Origin: Erythroxylum novogranatense
Taxonomy: Eukaryota > Streptophyta > Magnoliopsida > Malpighiales > Erythroxylaceae
Direction: 5' to 3'
DNA length: 64,000 nucleotides
Assembly (NCBI GenBank): GCA_029891385.1
Contig: CM057227.1
Span: 58,529,567 to 58,593,566 of the forward strand
Shown: positions 23,430-35,706 of the stretch, in pieces
Layout: the number at the start of each line of letters is the position of its first letter
Position numbering within the stretch: the stretch's first letter is position 1
Notes under the pieces: generated by a model
Told to the model about the DNA's origin: nothing
What the model saw: the letters and a program-made list of their open reading frames with translations, nothing else
Databases searched by the model: none
Position numbers and translations under genes: made by a program

Positions 23430-24910
23430 TTTGTGGTTGATTATGTCGAAAATATAAATTATTAAAACATGAGCATACTAGTCAACAATTTATGGAACTT
23501 TGTATAAAATCATGATGCATGTATGCATGATGATAGATTTAACAAAATTAAAAATTAAAACATTATCTGACGGTTATTTTCCTTATCTATAACAGATTAA
23601 GTGACGGTGGGCCATCTTATCTATTAAAAGAAAAAGCTGGGACCCTCCCACTCAAAAACTACCAAGCATCTCATGCTCAATTTTTAAGCGTCTTAATTTG
23701 GTCCATACTTTTACCAATGAGCTACGGTGGGCGGTTTATTGATAAAAATATTGAGTGTATAACCATTTGATTCATTCACTAAAGATACCTACAAATCATG
23801 CCTCGGTGGGAGGTCACATTTGCTTTCATTAAGTGGACTTATCCTTAAGGAGACCCAAACCATGCAAGATCTAGGATCCATGCCCTCCGATGGGGAGTAA
23901 CACTTCACCACATACAAACGGGCCATCATTTGGAGACCGTGGACTCTCACAAGAGCATCCTCTCCCACTCGATCTTTTGGGCTTTAAGTTTTAAATACCA
24001 TCTTGTCTAGATGCAATTTATTATCCATCCTATATTGTTTCATTATATATCTCATACATAATGAATGCATGGCAAGGCCTAGGGTTGGCAATTTTCTAAA
24101 TGACATACAATCACATAATATCACATATTACAAGCATTCATTTCTCCATTCATCACATGAACTAATAAAGCCACTTTTGATTGTCCATCCTAGAAACATA
24201 AAATAATTACAAGCCTTTTAGGCACAAAATATGCTTCTTCATCTTGGATCTTCCGCTTCGAACTCTTCGCTAACATGATCCGGCCCATTCGGTAAACAAA
24301 ATGTAATGGCATTTATGAAATTAGAATTTTTCATTTTGAAAATAAAATTCCAGCACTAGATTTTTAGAAAACCAAATCTTTGTTTTGACAAAAAATCCCA
24401 GCACTTGTTTTATTAAAACCGAAACTCATTTCATGAAAATTAAAAACAGCACTTAGTATTTTAGCAAAACCGAAATTGGATTCTTTGAAACAAAAAAACC
24501 AGCACTTGTTTTCCAATCATAACTGAAATATGATTCATTGAAACAAAAATTCCAGCAACTTAGTTTTCACAAAACTTATGCCAAAACACAAAAGGATACA
24601 CCGAAAATTTTACCTTTCCATTTCTTCAATCCATGGCTGCTCCTTCTTCATGATTACATCAATTTGTACATTACAAAATCAAATAAAATAGAAAAAAGAA
24701 ACCAAGGAGGAAACATGGTGATGGTAGACCACCCTCCTTGTTACAACCAAATGAAGAAATCTTACAAGATAAAATTTAACTTCTATGGACAACGAAAAGA
24801 GAAACATACACCATATATATTTCTATCACATAAAAATATGCAGTATACATAAAAAGATTGCCAACCCATACATCCACCATATAGGAACTGAAATCATGCA
24901 TGAAAAACCG
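23430..24910 (-). other. C1 untranslated leader
   Basis: About 1.5 kb between primer site and gag start, with no credible protein. It contains a tandem series about 50 bp per unit at 24351-24560. Confidence 0.75.
24351..24560. repeat. C1 leader tandem repeats of about 50 bp
   Basis: The phrase cagcact/cagcaac starts at 24351, 24399, 24448, 24500 and 24553 (spacings 48, 49, 52, 53). Each unit also contains an 'aaaccgaaa'/'gaaacaaaaa' segment. The copies are diverged. Confidence 0.8.
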
Positions 24911-24922
24911 GCTCTGATACCA
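24911..24922 (-). other. C1 primer-binding site
   Basis: On the minus strand this reads TGGTATCAGAGC, two bases inside the 5' LTR boundary at 24925. It marks this LTR as the 5' one. Confidence 0.95.
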
Positions 24923-24924
24923 AT

Positions 24925-27009
24925 TGTTGGATCGGAAAAAGAAAGCATGCTTAGTATGGAGAAACGATAGATTTCAAAACTTTTTAAGAAATCATCTTGC
25001 AGTGGAAAAAATATATCCAAATCAACATGCTAATCCATATATGATATGGTATAAGGATAATAAAACCAAGAACAAGATAAAAGGAATTACCGACTCCTTC
25101 GCTACATCATTAAATCCTCGCTGCGCTATCCTCTCCTTCTTATATCCAAATCCTTTGCCTTTGAGTCTTTTCCTTTAGCAATCTATCTTCTTCCTTGTTG
25201 TAGTATCCTCAACCAATTAGATTTACCACTTGTTCTTCAAGGACAACTAGGTTAACAAAATCCTTTGGTGGGAAAGGAGAAGAAATATTTGGAGGAGATT
25301 TTCTTAGAAGAAGAAGAACCAAAATTGAAACTCTTTCAATTCTTTCACTTAGGAATTTCGGTTCTACCTTGCATGAAAGGAGAGAATGTCTAAAAACCAT
25401 GCAAGAACCCTTTCTTACATCTCAATTTCGAAATATGCATGAATGGAAAGAGTGAGAGGCATCCAATGCATCACTTCTTACATTAATCACTCATCAAATA
25501 GCCAATAAATGAGACTTACTTCATTTATCTTTAAAATGGCTATTTGAAAAGACCATAACCTATAATTGAATACCCATTTTGGTTTTGGCAAGAAGAAAGA
25601 AGGAAGATGGTCTATCTAATGCACATCTTTCATCTTTAATCTAATGAATGCAAATAGGTTACATGCCAACATTAAAAGCCAACCATTAAACCATTTAATG
25701 GTAAGTTCATAACTCCATTTAATAATGATGAACCATAATAAAGGCCATATTTATTTATTATTTTAATGTCAAATGTGTGGTTACACATCTAACCTAACAC
25801 AATTTCAAAATTGCTTCTTCTCCATTTAAAAAAAATTGTTTTAATATAATTAATCTAATCAATTACATTAAACCAAAACAAGCCCATTTCTAAATGAACA
25901 TATGGGCTTCCAATTAACCATTAATTAGTATAAGCCCATCATTCAATTATGGACTTCTAAAGCCTCCAAAGTACTTCTTACTTAGCTTGATAACCTTCCT
26001 TAAAGCCAAGTGGGGAATCTTATTGGACTTTGATAATTCAAGCTCGATAAGCCCGAAATAATTCAATCTCATTGGAATTAATTCTAGCTTATTAACTAAA
26101 TGTCATTCCACTAAAGACAATTAGTTGAACTCTTGAATTATTAAATATTATGAGAATATGTCCAATTGCAAAACCTATTTAGAACCTTATTATAGCCATC
26201 CGCACAACAAAGGGTAAAATTACCGTTTTGCCCTTATCTTTGGTTTTTCCTTCTAGATCTCTCATTTTACTTTATATGGTGATTAACACATAAGATCTCA
26301 TCTTAGTGTTAAGACTTGATGGGTAGCTAGTCCATCAAACTCTCAAGCGTCGATTTAATCACCAAATCTCCTTAAAACATCTAGAAGAGATGATAACACT
26401 ATAAACTCTTTATTTGAGTGAATGTTCCACGATACATGTTTCAATTAATAATTCCAACATGCGAACATCGGATTAATACCTGTAAAAATCTATTCCAATC
26501 ATATCAAAATTATAATGAAACACATATGAGTTCACCACTCATCAAGATTGTGGTTCATAATAAGCGAATGCTTAAGTTGTATGTTTTAAGATTAAAGTAA
26601 CGGCCCACTTTATTCTTGAAAATATACTTGATTCCAGATTCATTTAATAGTGCCATTATCGATAGTCTACTACTATCATGATATGAAACTCATCATTCCC
26701 TTTAAGTAAACTCCTTTACTTATATGTAGATAAATCATAATCAAATGACCAACTTGATTATTCAATTGTGAATCAATTAATTGATTCTAATAATATACAT
26801 GTTTCTCATACATCTCTATGTATATGTATATTACTTACAAATGAATCTTGGTACCTTATGACCAGATATATAATGCTCATATAGATAAAACCAAACTCTT
26901 TTGTTTTATTAATAATAAAAATTTTCATTACAAAACTGTAACTGAAGAAGATAAAGTTACATGTAAATACACTTGCTTTCCAGGGCACTATATTTACATA
27001 ACTCCAACA
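24925..27009 (-). repeat. C1 5' LTR
   Basis: The 2,085-bp LTR has TG...CA ends and is followed by the aaaca duplication at 27010-27014. It keeps the segment 26717-26857 that the 3' LTR has lost. Over the rest the two LTRs differ by scattered small changes. Confidence 0.95.
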
Positions 27010-27030
27010 AAACACCCCTTAGCCTGCCCA

Positions 27031-27119
27031 TGTCCGTTAGACGGACTTTCATGTCCGTTTAACGGACATTCTCGAAGCATTTGGTACACTTTCACCCGAA
27101 TGTGTCCGTTTAACGGACA
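27031..27119. repeat. G1 palindrome array, right part
   Basis: TGTCCGTTTAACGGACA or close variants start at 27031, 27052 and 27103. They belong with the two copies at 1034 and 1055. Confidence 0.88.
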
Positions 27120-28946
27120 GATACGGGAAAAAGTGTGAATTTGGACATAGTTAAAGGTCGAATCTCGTTTTGTCGTCTTCATAAGAGTTGTATATCTAGA
27201 TGTCGTCTTTCTAATGGTCAAAGAACGAACACAATCAGACATTTAGATTAAACGCTATGATAATCGCGCCAAAAGAGTTTGAATTTGATTTTGGAAGTGA
27301 ACATAGTCTATTACTTTGGGAATAACTCCCTCATCCGACTTCCAATTGAGGTGAGACTTGAACCATTAGTTTTATAAGACATATATCTTTCTTCCTACAA
27401 AAATTTGTACCATTTGAAGTTAAATTGAAGAAGTTTGCATTAAAGTAAGTGAATGGTCGGTTTGGAGGTCATGTTTACAGTATGAGATCTTTTGGGTATT
27501 TTAAGCATATTTTGATTTATATAGCTCCGTTTGAGGTGATTCTTATTTTAAATCGAACTTGAAACATAAAGCTACAACTTATATGAACAAGTCAACTCAT
27601 GATTTTGGTATTTAAATAGCGTGCGCTCGCCACGAATGTAGAGTTACAACTAAGGACCATGTAAGGAAATAAGCACAAGGCTTTAGGACTCCGGAAATTA
27701 GGCTCTAGAAATGGGTCCAATAGATGTGGAATTTAAGTAAGAGTAAGAGTGTTAAATTATAAGTAGTTGGGGTCCGGTCTCCAGATCGGGTTCCAACAGT
27801 TTAAGAAGGATGAAAGGCACGAAAATGAGGAAGAAAAGAAGGAAAAGAAAAGAAAGAAGAAAGAAAGGAGAAAGGAGACTTCGGTGGAGAAGAAGGAAAA
27901 AGAAAGAAAAAGGTTAGGGTTTCATTTTGCTTGGATTTAGAGAGGGATTTCGAACTTGATTCAAGAGAGAAAAAGGTGGAGGATGATGAGAGCTCCATTA
28001 TGAGCCAAGAAAATCCAAAATTTGTGAAGGTTTAAGGTAAGAGGAAGATTTTGATTTGTTAAATTATGAAAAAGTTTTGGTTTAGATAGCTTGGAAATGT
28101 TATAGGTTTGAGCTTTCTAAAGTCAATTTTGGTGATTGCATGGTTTAAATTGCTCAATTTGGGATGTTTATTAATTAGAAATTTTGTCATGAATTAGGGA
28201 ATTTAAGTGAGGCAATGGAGAAATTGATGCTTTGGACAAGTTACAAGCATGGAAATGTGGTGGGTACCATGTTTATATTTTGAATTATAAGCTAATTATA
28301 AGTTTTCGAAAAATCAAGAAGAGAAATGATTTGCAAATGTATTGTTTATGTTTTCGAAAAATCAAGAAGGAGATAAAATAATTGCAAATTCATGGTTTTC
28401 AAATGATTGGATAAATTGCCGCAATTGCAAAATGCATTTTTTTGAATAATTTGAGAAATGTCTTCAATTGATGATTTCATTGCTTTTGAATGAATGTGAA
28501 ATTGCCATATGAATTTTAGATGATGAATGTGCAATGTGAATGGGAATTTGTTTGAATTATGATTGAGAATTTGATGTGTGAATTTGTGTGACTTTACGAC
28601 TTTATGAATGACATTATGTTTGAATATGAGATGACATGGATGTTGGACCAATGGTGGTTGACAAATTAAATCCCACTTATGTTTTGATAATAATAAAATG
28701 TATAGAATTGGTTAAGAAATTGTTTCAGGTATTTTGGGATTGATATTCAATAAAAGAATTGTGTAAATCAAGATAGCATTAATCTTTGATGGGAAAGAGA
28801 TTAATCATTGTGGAATCAAGATGGAAATTACCTTAAATGTGCAAGAGATATTCAAGGATGAAGATTATGGATAAGGAACTTCAAAGATATGTATCCCAAC
28901 AATTAAATATCAAGATTTCATGCAATATAATCGTTGAAGCCAACAT

Positions 28947-29190
28947 AAGTCGATTTGCATATCATAAGTCGACTTATATATCAAGTGAGAACAACATAAG
29001 TCGACTAGAACATCATAAGTCGACTAATATATGAAGATCTGTCAACACAAGTCGATTAATAGTCCATAAGTCGACTTATCGAAGGACACAAGTCGACTTA
29101 CACAACATAAGTCGACTTATTGAAGAGCGGAGATGAAATTTTACGTAAATCGTTGACACAAGTCGACTTACACACTCGACAAGTCGACTT
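28947..29190. repeat. Array of the palindrome AAGTCGACTT in the D1 LTR
   Basis: Ten sites start at 28947, 28966, 28998, 29017, 29049, 29068, 29090, 29109, 29160 and 29181. Six are perfect; the rest are AAGTCGATTT, AAGTCGACTA (two) and AAGTCGATTA. Spacings are 19, 32, 19, 32, 19, 22, 19, 51 and 21: pairs recur on a 51-bp unit. Confidence 0.93.
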
Positions 29191-29474
29191 ATGAGTACAA
29201 CGAATAGACTATGATGAGGTCAATTAGACACAAATGGAAAGTAGGATATTAAGGAATGGTCATATCAATTATACAACGGCTAGAATGGCTTCCAACAGCT
29301 ATTTTCTTCAAGTATAAAGACTATGGAAGTTTTATAAGCGAAATTACTCTTCTATTGCTCCAAAGTTGCTCATTATTGCTCTTATCTTGTTACATCATTG
29401 TATTGAGCTTTGTTCTTCAATCTTTATCTTATTTCTCTTACAATTTAAGTGACTAGTGAAAGGTCACGTGTGAG

Positions 29475-29672
29475 GTAGCTTGAGCCAGAAATTAAGTGGT
29501 GTTGGTAGGATTTGTGCCGGAAGACAAATCATTTGTAAAGGTAGCTTGAGCAGAAAATCAAGTGGTGTTGGTAGGATTTGTGCCGGAAGACAAATCAAGT
29601 GTAAAGGTAGCTTGAACCGGAAATCAAGCGGTATTGTAAGAGTTCACACTGAACTACAAAGTGTGTAATAAA
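29475..29672. repeat. 66-bp tandem repeat in the D1 LTR
   Basis: Units starting GTAGCTTGA occur at 29475, 29541 and 29607 (spacing 66 each); the third is diverged. Because 66 is a multiple of 3 the units stay in one frame (29480-29668), but no known protein motif is seen. The D2 LTR has a single unit here. Confidence 0.85.
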
Positions 29673-31398
29673 GTGGTTTGCAAAATCCTAAGTGGGAGCT
29701 TAGGTAGAGGACGTAGGTCTTAGCACCGAACCTCTATAAAAACAGTGTTTACTCTTCTTCTCTACTCTTTACATTTAAATTTCTTTAAATTGTTTTTGTG
29801 TGAATTAACTTCTGATTTTATTGTAGAAAATTACAAAAAGCTTAAAGATCTATTCAACCCCCCCTTCTAGATCGCTTATAATGGAAATTAAGTTTGAGAA
29901 ATATGCCTTCGGGCGATCCGATTTTTCAAGCATGAAATATTTGTTATGTGGGTTTGGTTAGGTCCCATAAGAGGGTCAAGTGCACTTGTCAAGTTCACGG
30001 CTACACCGGACCGCTATGCGGGAAGGTGTAGTACGTTCTGTTCACGGCTGTACAGGACCGCTATGCGGAAATGTGCAGTACTTTCTCTTTTTGGACCGGC
30101 CCAAACCAAATTCTGATATGTTATGTACTTATGTCTGTTATACTATGATGCATTCATGATTTGAAGATTGTTCATGAATTTTGAAAGAAATGGAGATTTA
30201 CATGATTTGAAATGGTTCATGAAGTTTGAAAAGTTGAGAATTTTGATAAATAAGCATTTGATGAATTTCTACTATGAAAAATTTTATAAAATGGAAACCG
30301 TTTTAAAAAGATGATTTTTTTCTTATTTTTTGATTTATAAACATGTTATCCATGAGCTATAAAGCTCACCCCCTTTCATCCCCATCTCTAGGTATCGAGA
30401 AGGAGACCGAATGAAAGCAAGTTATGAAGTATGTTTATTTGTATATATATTGTAGGGTTAAGTTCATCATTTGTAAGAATAAGATTTTAGACGTTTGTGG
30501 AGGATTTTGAAATTTGTTTATTCTTGTGTATTTCGAATTTTGAGATTAATGTTGTATTATGGCTTGAAAATGCCATTAATATTTTGTAAGCATTTATTTC
30601 ATGATATGTATGATTTATGAATTTGGGTATTGAATTGAGATATGAATGTGACTTGGATATGGATGAATATGATTGAATGTGATATGGGCTCCAGACAGGA
30701 GGTTCAATGATACCGATGTTTGAGAATTATTGAAGTGTTACAAGTATATAAATGTGTTTGTTTGTGTTGGGATTCCAGATAGGAGCTCCGATGAATTGTG
30801 TTGCTGGAATTCAAATATTGAAGTGCTCTTTGTTTATGGCTTGATTGTGTATAGCAATGTGTGAGATGTTTAAGGAAAAAGAAAATAGATATATGTTTTG
30901 CTTAAAAGATGAGAATGATGAATTTGAAAAATGAAATGAGTTGAGGTTGTGGAATTGTTAAATTCCATTTAGAAATTGGTATTGTTTGAAACGTAGGCAC
31001 GCTTTTGAAACGTGGGTACGCTTATGAACAAATTGTGAAAAATGAAAAAGAAAAATTTTATACCGGTTTCGGATTGGTTTAGACCGAGTGAGTCTCGAGA
31101 TTCCAATGCTAGTTGTCCGAAGTATGCGTTCACGGATGTCGGAATTTGAACATTCAGTTGATTGATCGTTTTGTCTTCTTTGTTTTCGAGATTATGTAAA
31201 TCCGTTCCTTCGATTCCGCTTTATGATTTTTCGAGCCTTTGGATTTTCTATGGCTCCTTAAGATTTCGATTTCATTTTGTTTCTTTCGCTTTCTAATCCG
31301 AATTGGTTTTTGTTGATTTCGTTCTTTTGTTTCACTTTTCGTTTTATTTTCCTTTTTTTTTTCCGGTTGGGGTCCGGTTTCAAAATCGGGTCTCAACA

Positions 31399-32464
31399 AT
31401 ATAAGTCTAATTAGATTCTCCACTTGGCTTTGAGCAAGGTTATCAAACAAACTAAGAAATATAAATAGAGGTTTTAAAGCCTATGATTGACTGTTGGGCT
31501 TACACTAAATAATTGTTAATTAGAAGCCCAAATGAACTTTTAATATTGGTCTAGACTTTGGTTTGATTTGATTAATTAGATCAATTGAATTGAAACAAAG
31601 TTATTAAAGATAAAAGGAGGGAAAATTTTGATTTTATAGTTAAATGTGCAACTGAACATTTAGCATTGAATTGCTAAATTAACGATGAATTTTATCATGC
31701 TTCATCATCATTAAATGTAGTAATGATCTTATCATTAAATAGTTTAGTGGTTGTCTTTTAACGATGGCACATAATGTAACCTTTTAGCATTCATTTGATT
31801 AAAGAAGGAGGAGGTGCATTTGACGTGTTCTCTCCCTTCTTTCATCACATAACTAAAACTGAGAGGGCCTCATTTATGTTATTGGTCTTTTCATATAGCC
31901 ATCTTAAACAAATGAGAAGAGTCTCACTTATTGACCACTTTACAATTGATTAAAGAATGAAGTGCTGCATTGGATGCACATCACTTCTTTCTTTGATGTT
32001 TAACCGAAATTGAGAAGGAGAGAAGAAGGGTTGTTGTATTATTGACTCACTCTCTCCTCTTTTGCATGTGCTAGACAAAACTTGAATGAGAAGAGTCTCA
32101 TTTTCGACTTCTTTCATCTAAAAAAAATCTCCTCAAAAATATTTATTCTCCTTTCCCACCAAAGGATCTTGTTAACCAAGTTCTCTAAGAAGAGCAAGTG
32201 GTAGATCGGATTGGTCAAGGATACAATAACGAGGAGAGGATACATTGACAAGGAGACGATACAAAAGCGAGGAGTCAAGGCTATAGCAAGGAGTCGGTAT
32301 AATTTCCATCTTGTTCTTATGTTAATTATTTTCCTTATACCATATCATGTATGGCTAAAACATGTTGATTTAGTTATTTTGTTTCCGCTATGTTTTGATT
32401 TCTAAAAAAGTTTTGAAATCTACTGTTTAGCCAACTCTCACATACTTTTCTTTTAAATCCAACA
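31399..32464 (+). mobile_element. E0: copia LTR fragment related to C1
   Basis: On the plus strand this follows the C1 LTR in order, with much divergence: the 'ccacttggctttgagcaagg' block, the 'cctttcccaccaaaggat' block (about 32152) and an end AAATCCAACA at 32464. Its left end abuts the G1 LTR end exactly, which suggests that G1 inserted into this older LTR and that its left half lies before the window. No primer site follows, so it is a 3' or solo LTR. Confidence 0.75.
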
Positions 32465-33080
32465 GTTTTGCAACATGTTTAGCAAAATTGGCTTAATCTC
32501 AAATGAGGTTACATGTACTAGTGGTTAAGTGATGCCTTGGTTTACAACATTGAATCCCCATCTTATGAAATCCATCAACGTTTGCTATTGTTTTCCTTGA
32601 TTTGCTCCTTGATTGAATTCTTGATGAAATTCTTCTGCCATTGTTTCATTGATCTCTTCTTTGCATCTTGCTCTTTGAATTGCCCTTTCTAATCGGGTGA
32701 TGTCAAGTGCTAAGGTTTTAGTGATCCTACTTAAACTCCTAAGGGACTCTTATGTTTATACAATATCATGTACATAAGAAAGGTGAAAATTTCCTTAGAA
32801 TAAAGGAATCCAACTAATCCTACATTAACTCTCGCAGTAACACCAAAAATTTGTTGAGTAATTTTTACTTCTATAAAACACACAATAATTCTAGTAAGGG
32901 CACAAGTCATAAAGCGTAGTAATTGAATTTCAGATCCCTCGAGGAATTAATGAACTAATGGAATCCTATTGTTATCTAAGGTTATAATAAGTGTGATAAA
33001 AATAAAAATAAAAACTAAAAAAACAAATTGAAAATTTGATTGTGAATTGATTAAAAATCATATTTAGAAATTAACACAAG
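32465..33080. other. Unclassified interval between E0 and D2
   Basis: About 616 bp of AT-rich DNA. No protein, no LTR ends and no clear tRNA gene. It is probably remnant of the sequence into which E0 and D2 inserted. The last 5 bases (acaag, 33076-33080) would be the D2 target duplication, whose partner lies outside the window. Confidence 0.5.
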
Positions 33081-33849
33081 TGAAAACGATCTAGAAGGGG
33101 GTTGAATAGATCTTTTAATCTTTTCACAAAGTGCTACAAAATAGAGAACTAAAACACACGAAACAAACAAGAAAATCGAAATGTAAAAGAGTAGAAAAGA
33201 GACACAAACACAGTGTTTATAGAGGTTCGGTGCTAAGACCTACGTTCTCTACCTAAGCTCCCACTTAGGATTTTGTCAAAGCTCTTTACTACACACTTTT
33301 TAGTTCAGTGTGAACTCTTCCAACATAACTTGACTTCCAGCTCAAGCTACACCTTACAAACGATTTATTTTCTTGGCACAAATCCTACCTCCCAAGTGAT
33401 TCTTCTCTAATCACTCATCTCACACTAATAACAATGACAGAAATGAAGTAGTAAAGCTCAGTACAGCTGAATACAATTAGAATATGCCAAGAACAAATTG
33501 AGAGCGATGTGAAGATAATTTCGAACTATGGTAAGTATGCTTCACTTTGGACTTATGTAATCAATCCTTTAAAGTTTCGTCCTTTATTTGAAGGTTTCAA
33601 GACATTTTTAGACATTGTAGAACTCTCCTAGCTGTTGTAGAATGCTCCTAGTCATTGTATGAAGATTTTCTCACGTTTGAAATCAATTGACACAGCCAAA
33701 TTATGTTCAGCTGCAACTGATAGTCGACTAGTCGGTGTGTAATAGTTGACTAGTACATTATAGTTAATTTGTCTTCAAGAATTAGTCAACTAGCACTAAT
33801 GTTTTTCATGAAACTTTCAGCTCCACTCTTCTAATAGCCGACTAATATG

Positions 33850-35693
33850 TGTTAGAGTAGTGCCCTAAAGGCAATCCCCTTTAGCGCATTTTGTTCATAG
33901 TCATGTACAGACTTTATGAATAAATAAAGCAAGACATATTTCATTTATTTGATATTCATTTTATTATGAATTGATAATGATCTTTAATCAAATAAATGAA
34001 GTCCCTGATACATGACATAGCATGAAGGAAATTATGATGTGATCATACTATTGAGATTCCTATCATGTGCAATTATGTCAGTATCTAAATTATCCCTAGT
34101 CATAGGATTAATGAGACTGGACATCGTTAATCCGGATAGACTAGCACATGTCAAACTCCTTGATTGGATCAGCGGTGGATCTCGAAACCTGTAAATATTG
34201 AGATATTTGGATTTGACATGTGGATGCTTACTAGTGGTAGTAAGTACATTGGATGACTGCTATGAGATCATCACATGGATGTCCTATACAAATGTCGTTG
34301 ATAATCTCATCATAGCAATGGTTCAAGTATCCTTAGACTTGAGGTACTCAAGGATATCTTGAGTCTTGATTACGTACTTTGACTCCATCCTTGTTGCCTT
34401 TCGTGAGGTCGCTCATAGGGTGGTGATTGGGTGCAGTTTGAGGTATTCAAGGTAATTGAGTAGCCAATAGAGGATTCACCACTACGTGATAGCGAAGAGA
34501 TACCCATGGCCTCTTATCGGGATCATTACTTTGAAGTCTCTGCGCCGAGCATACATATGTCATGAAGATGGTCTTCATGGACATATAAAGTAATGAGTCC
34601 TAGGACGAGAACGATTACACTTAGACTAGATTTAATCGATCGGTCTAGTAAGAGTTGACACATTGCCCATACTCAAACCAAGTGGGGTATAGCATGGTGA
34701 AAGGACGAATTGCACAAGAATTGTCTATGGAAGGGTTCGTGATATGATTTCATTAGTCAAACCAATTACTTTCCGGTCAATTGGGGTCATGATGTGTTCT
34801 AGATACCGCTCATGACTTGCTCAGATTAAGTGTTAATCTAAGTGGCCAACATAACCGGAACCTAATGGGTCACACGATAAGAGTGACTCGGAGAATCAGA
34901 AAATAGTTTCGGACAGAGATTCGATATCTGGAGAGCAATAGGATTAAATGGATCCTGATGAGATTGGGATATGTCCCGATGAGATCGTGACATCGACATT
35001 GCTGAAAACCGTTTCTGGCGATTTTTACGGGGAGGGCTGATGAGCGGTAGGACCGACCCCAGTTTGACTGGACCACTTCAGCAATTATATATATTAATTA
35101 ATTAAGTAAATAATTAATTAATTATATATATGTATGTTGAATTTCGGTGGAAGAACCAAATGGAGAAGAAAAAGTAAGTTTGAAAAGTCAAACTTAATCA
35201 TTATTTAGCATTTTAAGGCATTTTTATGCTATTTACGTGGATGAGCATCCACCAAGCCTTTCTATGACTTTTAATAAGCTAAAAGACATATATGAAGGTT
35301 AAGAGAATGAGCATATACGGTGGGTTTTAAGGGAAGAGTCGAAGAGCTTAATGGTTAAGCTTTGAAAAGGTGATTTTCATCTTCTTCCTCTCATCCTCTC
35401 AAGATTGCTTCTACTTCTCCAAGGCTCCACCAAGATCATCTCACTTGCTCTCCAAGGCTAAGGTAAGAGCTAACACTCTTTTCTTTAGTCTAGCTATTCC
35501 CGGGTCAAAAGAGTTTGTCCCGGTTAGGTTTTCCAACCTCTGCGTGGATACCATTAGAGACGGTCTCCTTTGGTCGTTATGGTTTGATTGTTTGTACATA
35601 CACATGGATCCTAGCTTTCGAGAATGTCCCGGGACTCAAAATTTTAAATTCCGCACCGTGGGCATGTGATGCCTACCCCGGGATTTTCCTACA
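33850..35693 (+). repeat. C3 5' LTR
   Basis: The 1,844-bp LTR runs TGTTAGAG...TCCTACA, with the AT hairpin at about 35081-35131 and an AAG|GTAAGAG donor (35462/35463). It is homologous to the C2 LTRs. Confidence 0.96.
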
Positions 35694-35694
35694 G

Positions 35695-35706
35695 TGGTAT
35701 CAGAGC
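35695..35706 (+). other. C3 primer-binding site
   Basis: TGGTATCAGAGC, one base after the LTR, as in C2. Confidence 0.95.

Larger units (their letters stand above)
1089..27009 (-). mobile_element. C1: complete Ty1-copia retrotransposon carrying nested insertions
   Basis: The minus-strand element begins with its 5' LTR at 27009-24925 and ends with its 3' LTR at 3027-1089. Flanking target duplications are identical (aaaca at 1084-1088 and 27010-27014). The internal DNA is interrupted by C2 (4139-13814) and G2 (14332-21118). Remaining internal segments are 24924-21124, 14331-13820 and 4138-3028, and they read gag, protease, integrase, reverse transcriptase, RNase H in copia order. The reverse transcriptase is continuous across the C2 insertion point once C2 is removed. 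C1 was therefore in place before C2 and G2 landed. Coding frames are broken in gag and integrase, so the copy is defective as written. Confidence 0.95.
28641..29880 (+). mobile_element. D1: solo LTR of the D family
   Basis: The 1,240-bp insertion begins TGTTGGACCAATGG and ends CTAGATCGCTTATA, flanked by identical duplications atgga (28636-28640 and 29881-29885). It has no internal region. Its 3' terminal dinucleotide is TA instead of CA, consistent with a C-to-T change. The same LTR, reversed and interrupted, is found in D2 (33081-55990), where the end reads ...TTTTCA. It contains the AAGTCGACTT array (28947-29190) and a 66-bp tandem repeat (29475-29672). Confidence 0.88.
27010..31398 (+). 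mobile_element. G1: gypsy LTR, right segment
   Basis: This continues from 1088. It holds three more copies of the TGTCCGTTTAACGGACA palindrome, an internal LTR-end-like phrase (27725-27797), an AAG|GTAAGAG donor (28036/28037), the solo LTR D1 (28641-29880), 'ggaccgctatgcgg' repeats (about 30010-30080) and an end GGGTCTCAACA at 31398. No primer site follows, so this is a 3' or solo LTR. Many blocks parallel the G2 LTR in the same order, e.g. tcacggatgtcgga at 31131 and 15485. Confidence 0.82.

Noticed and set aside
32490..32580. Second SINE-like sequence (actagtggttaagtgatgcc ... ttgaatcccc)
   Set aside because: Box A-like and box B-like phrases are weak and no ends are visible. It is not strong enough to annotate.
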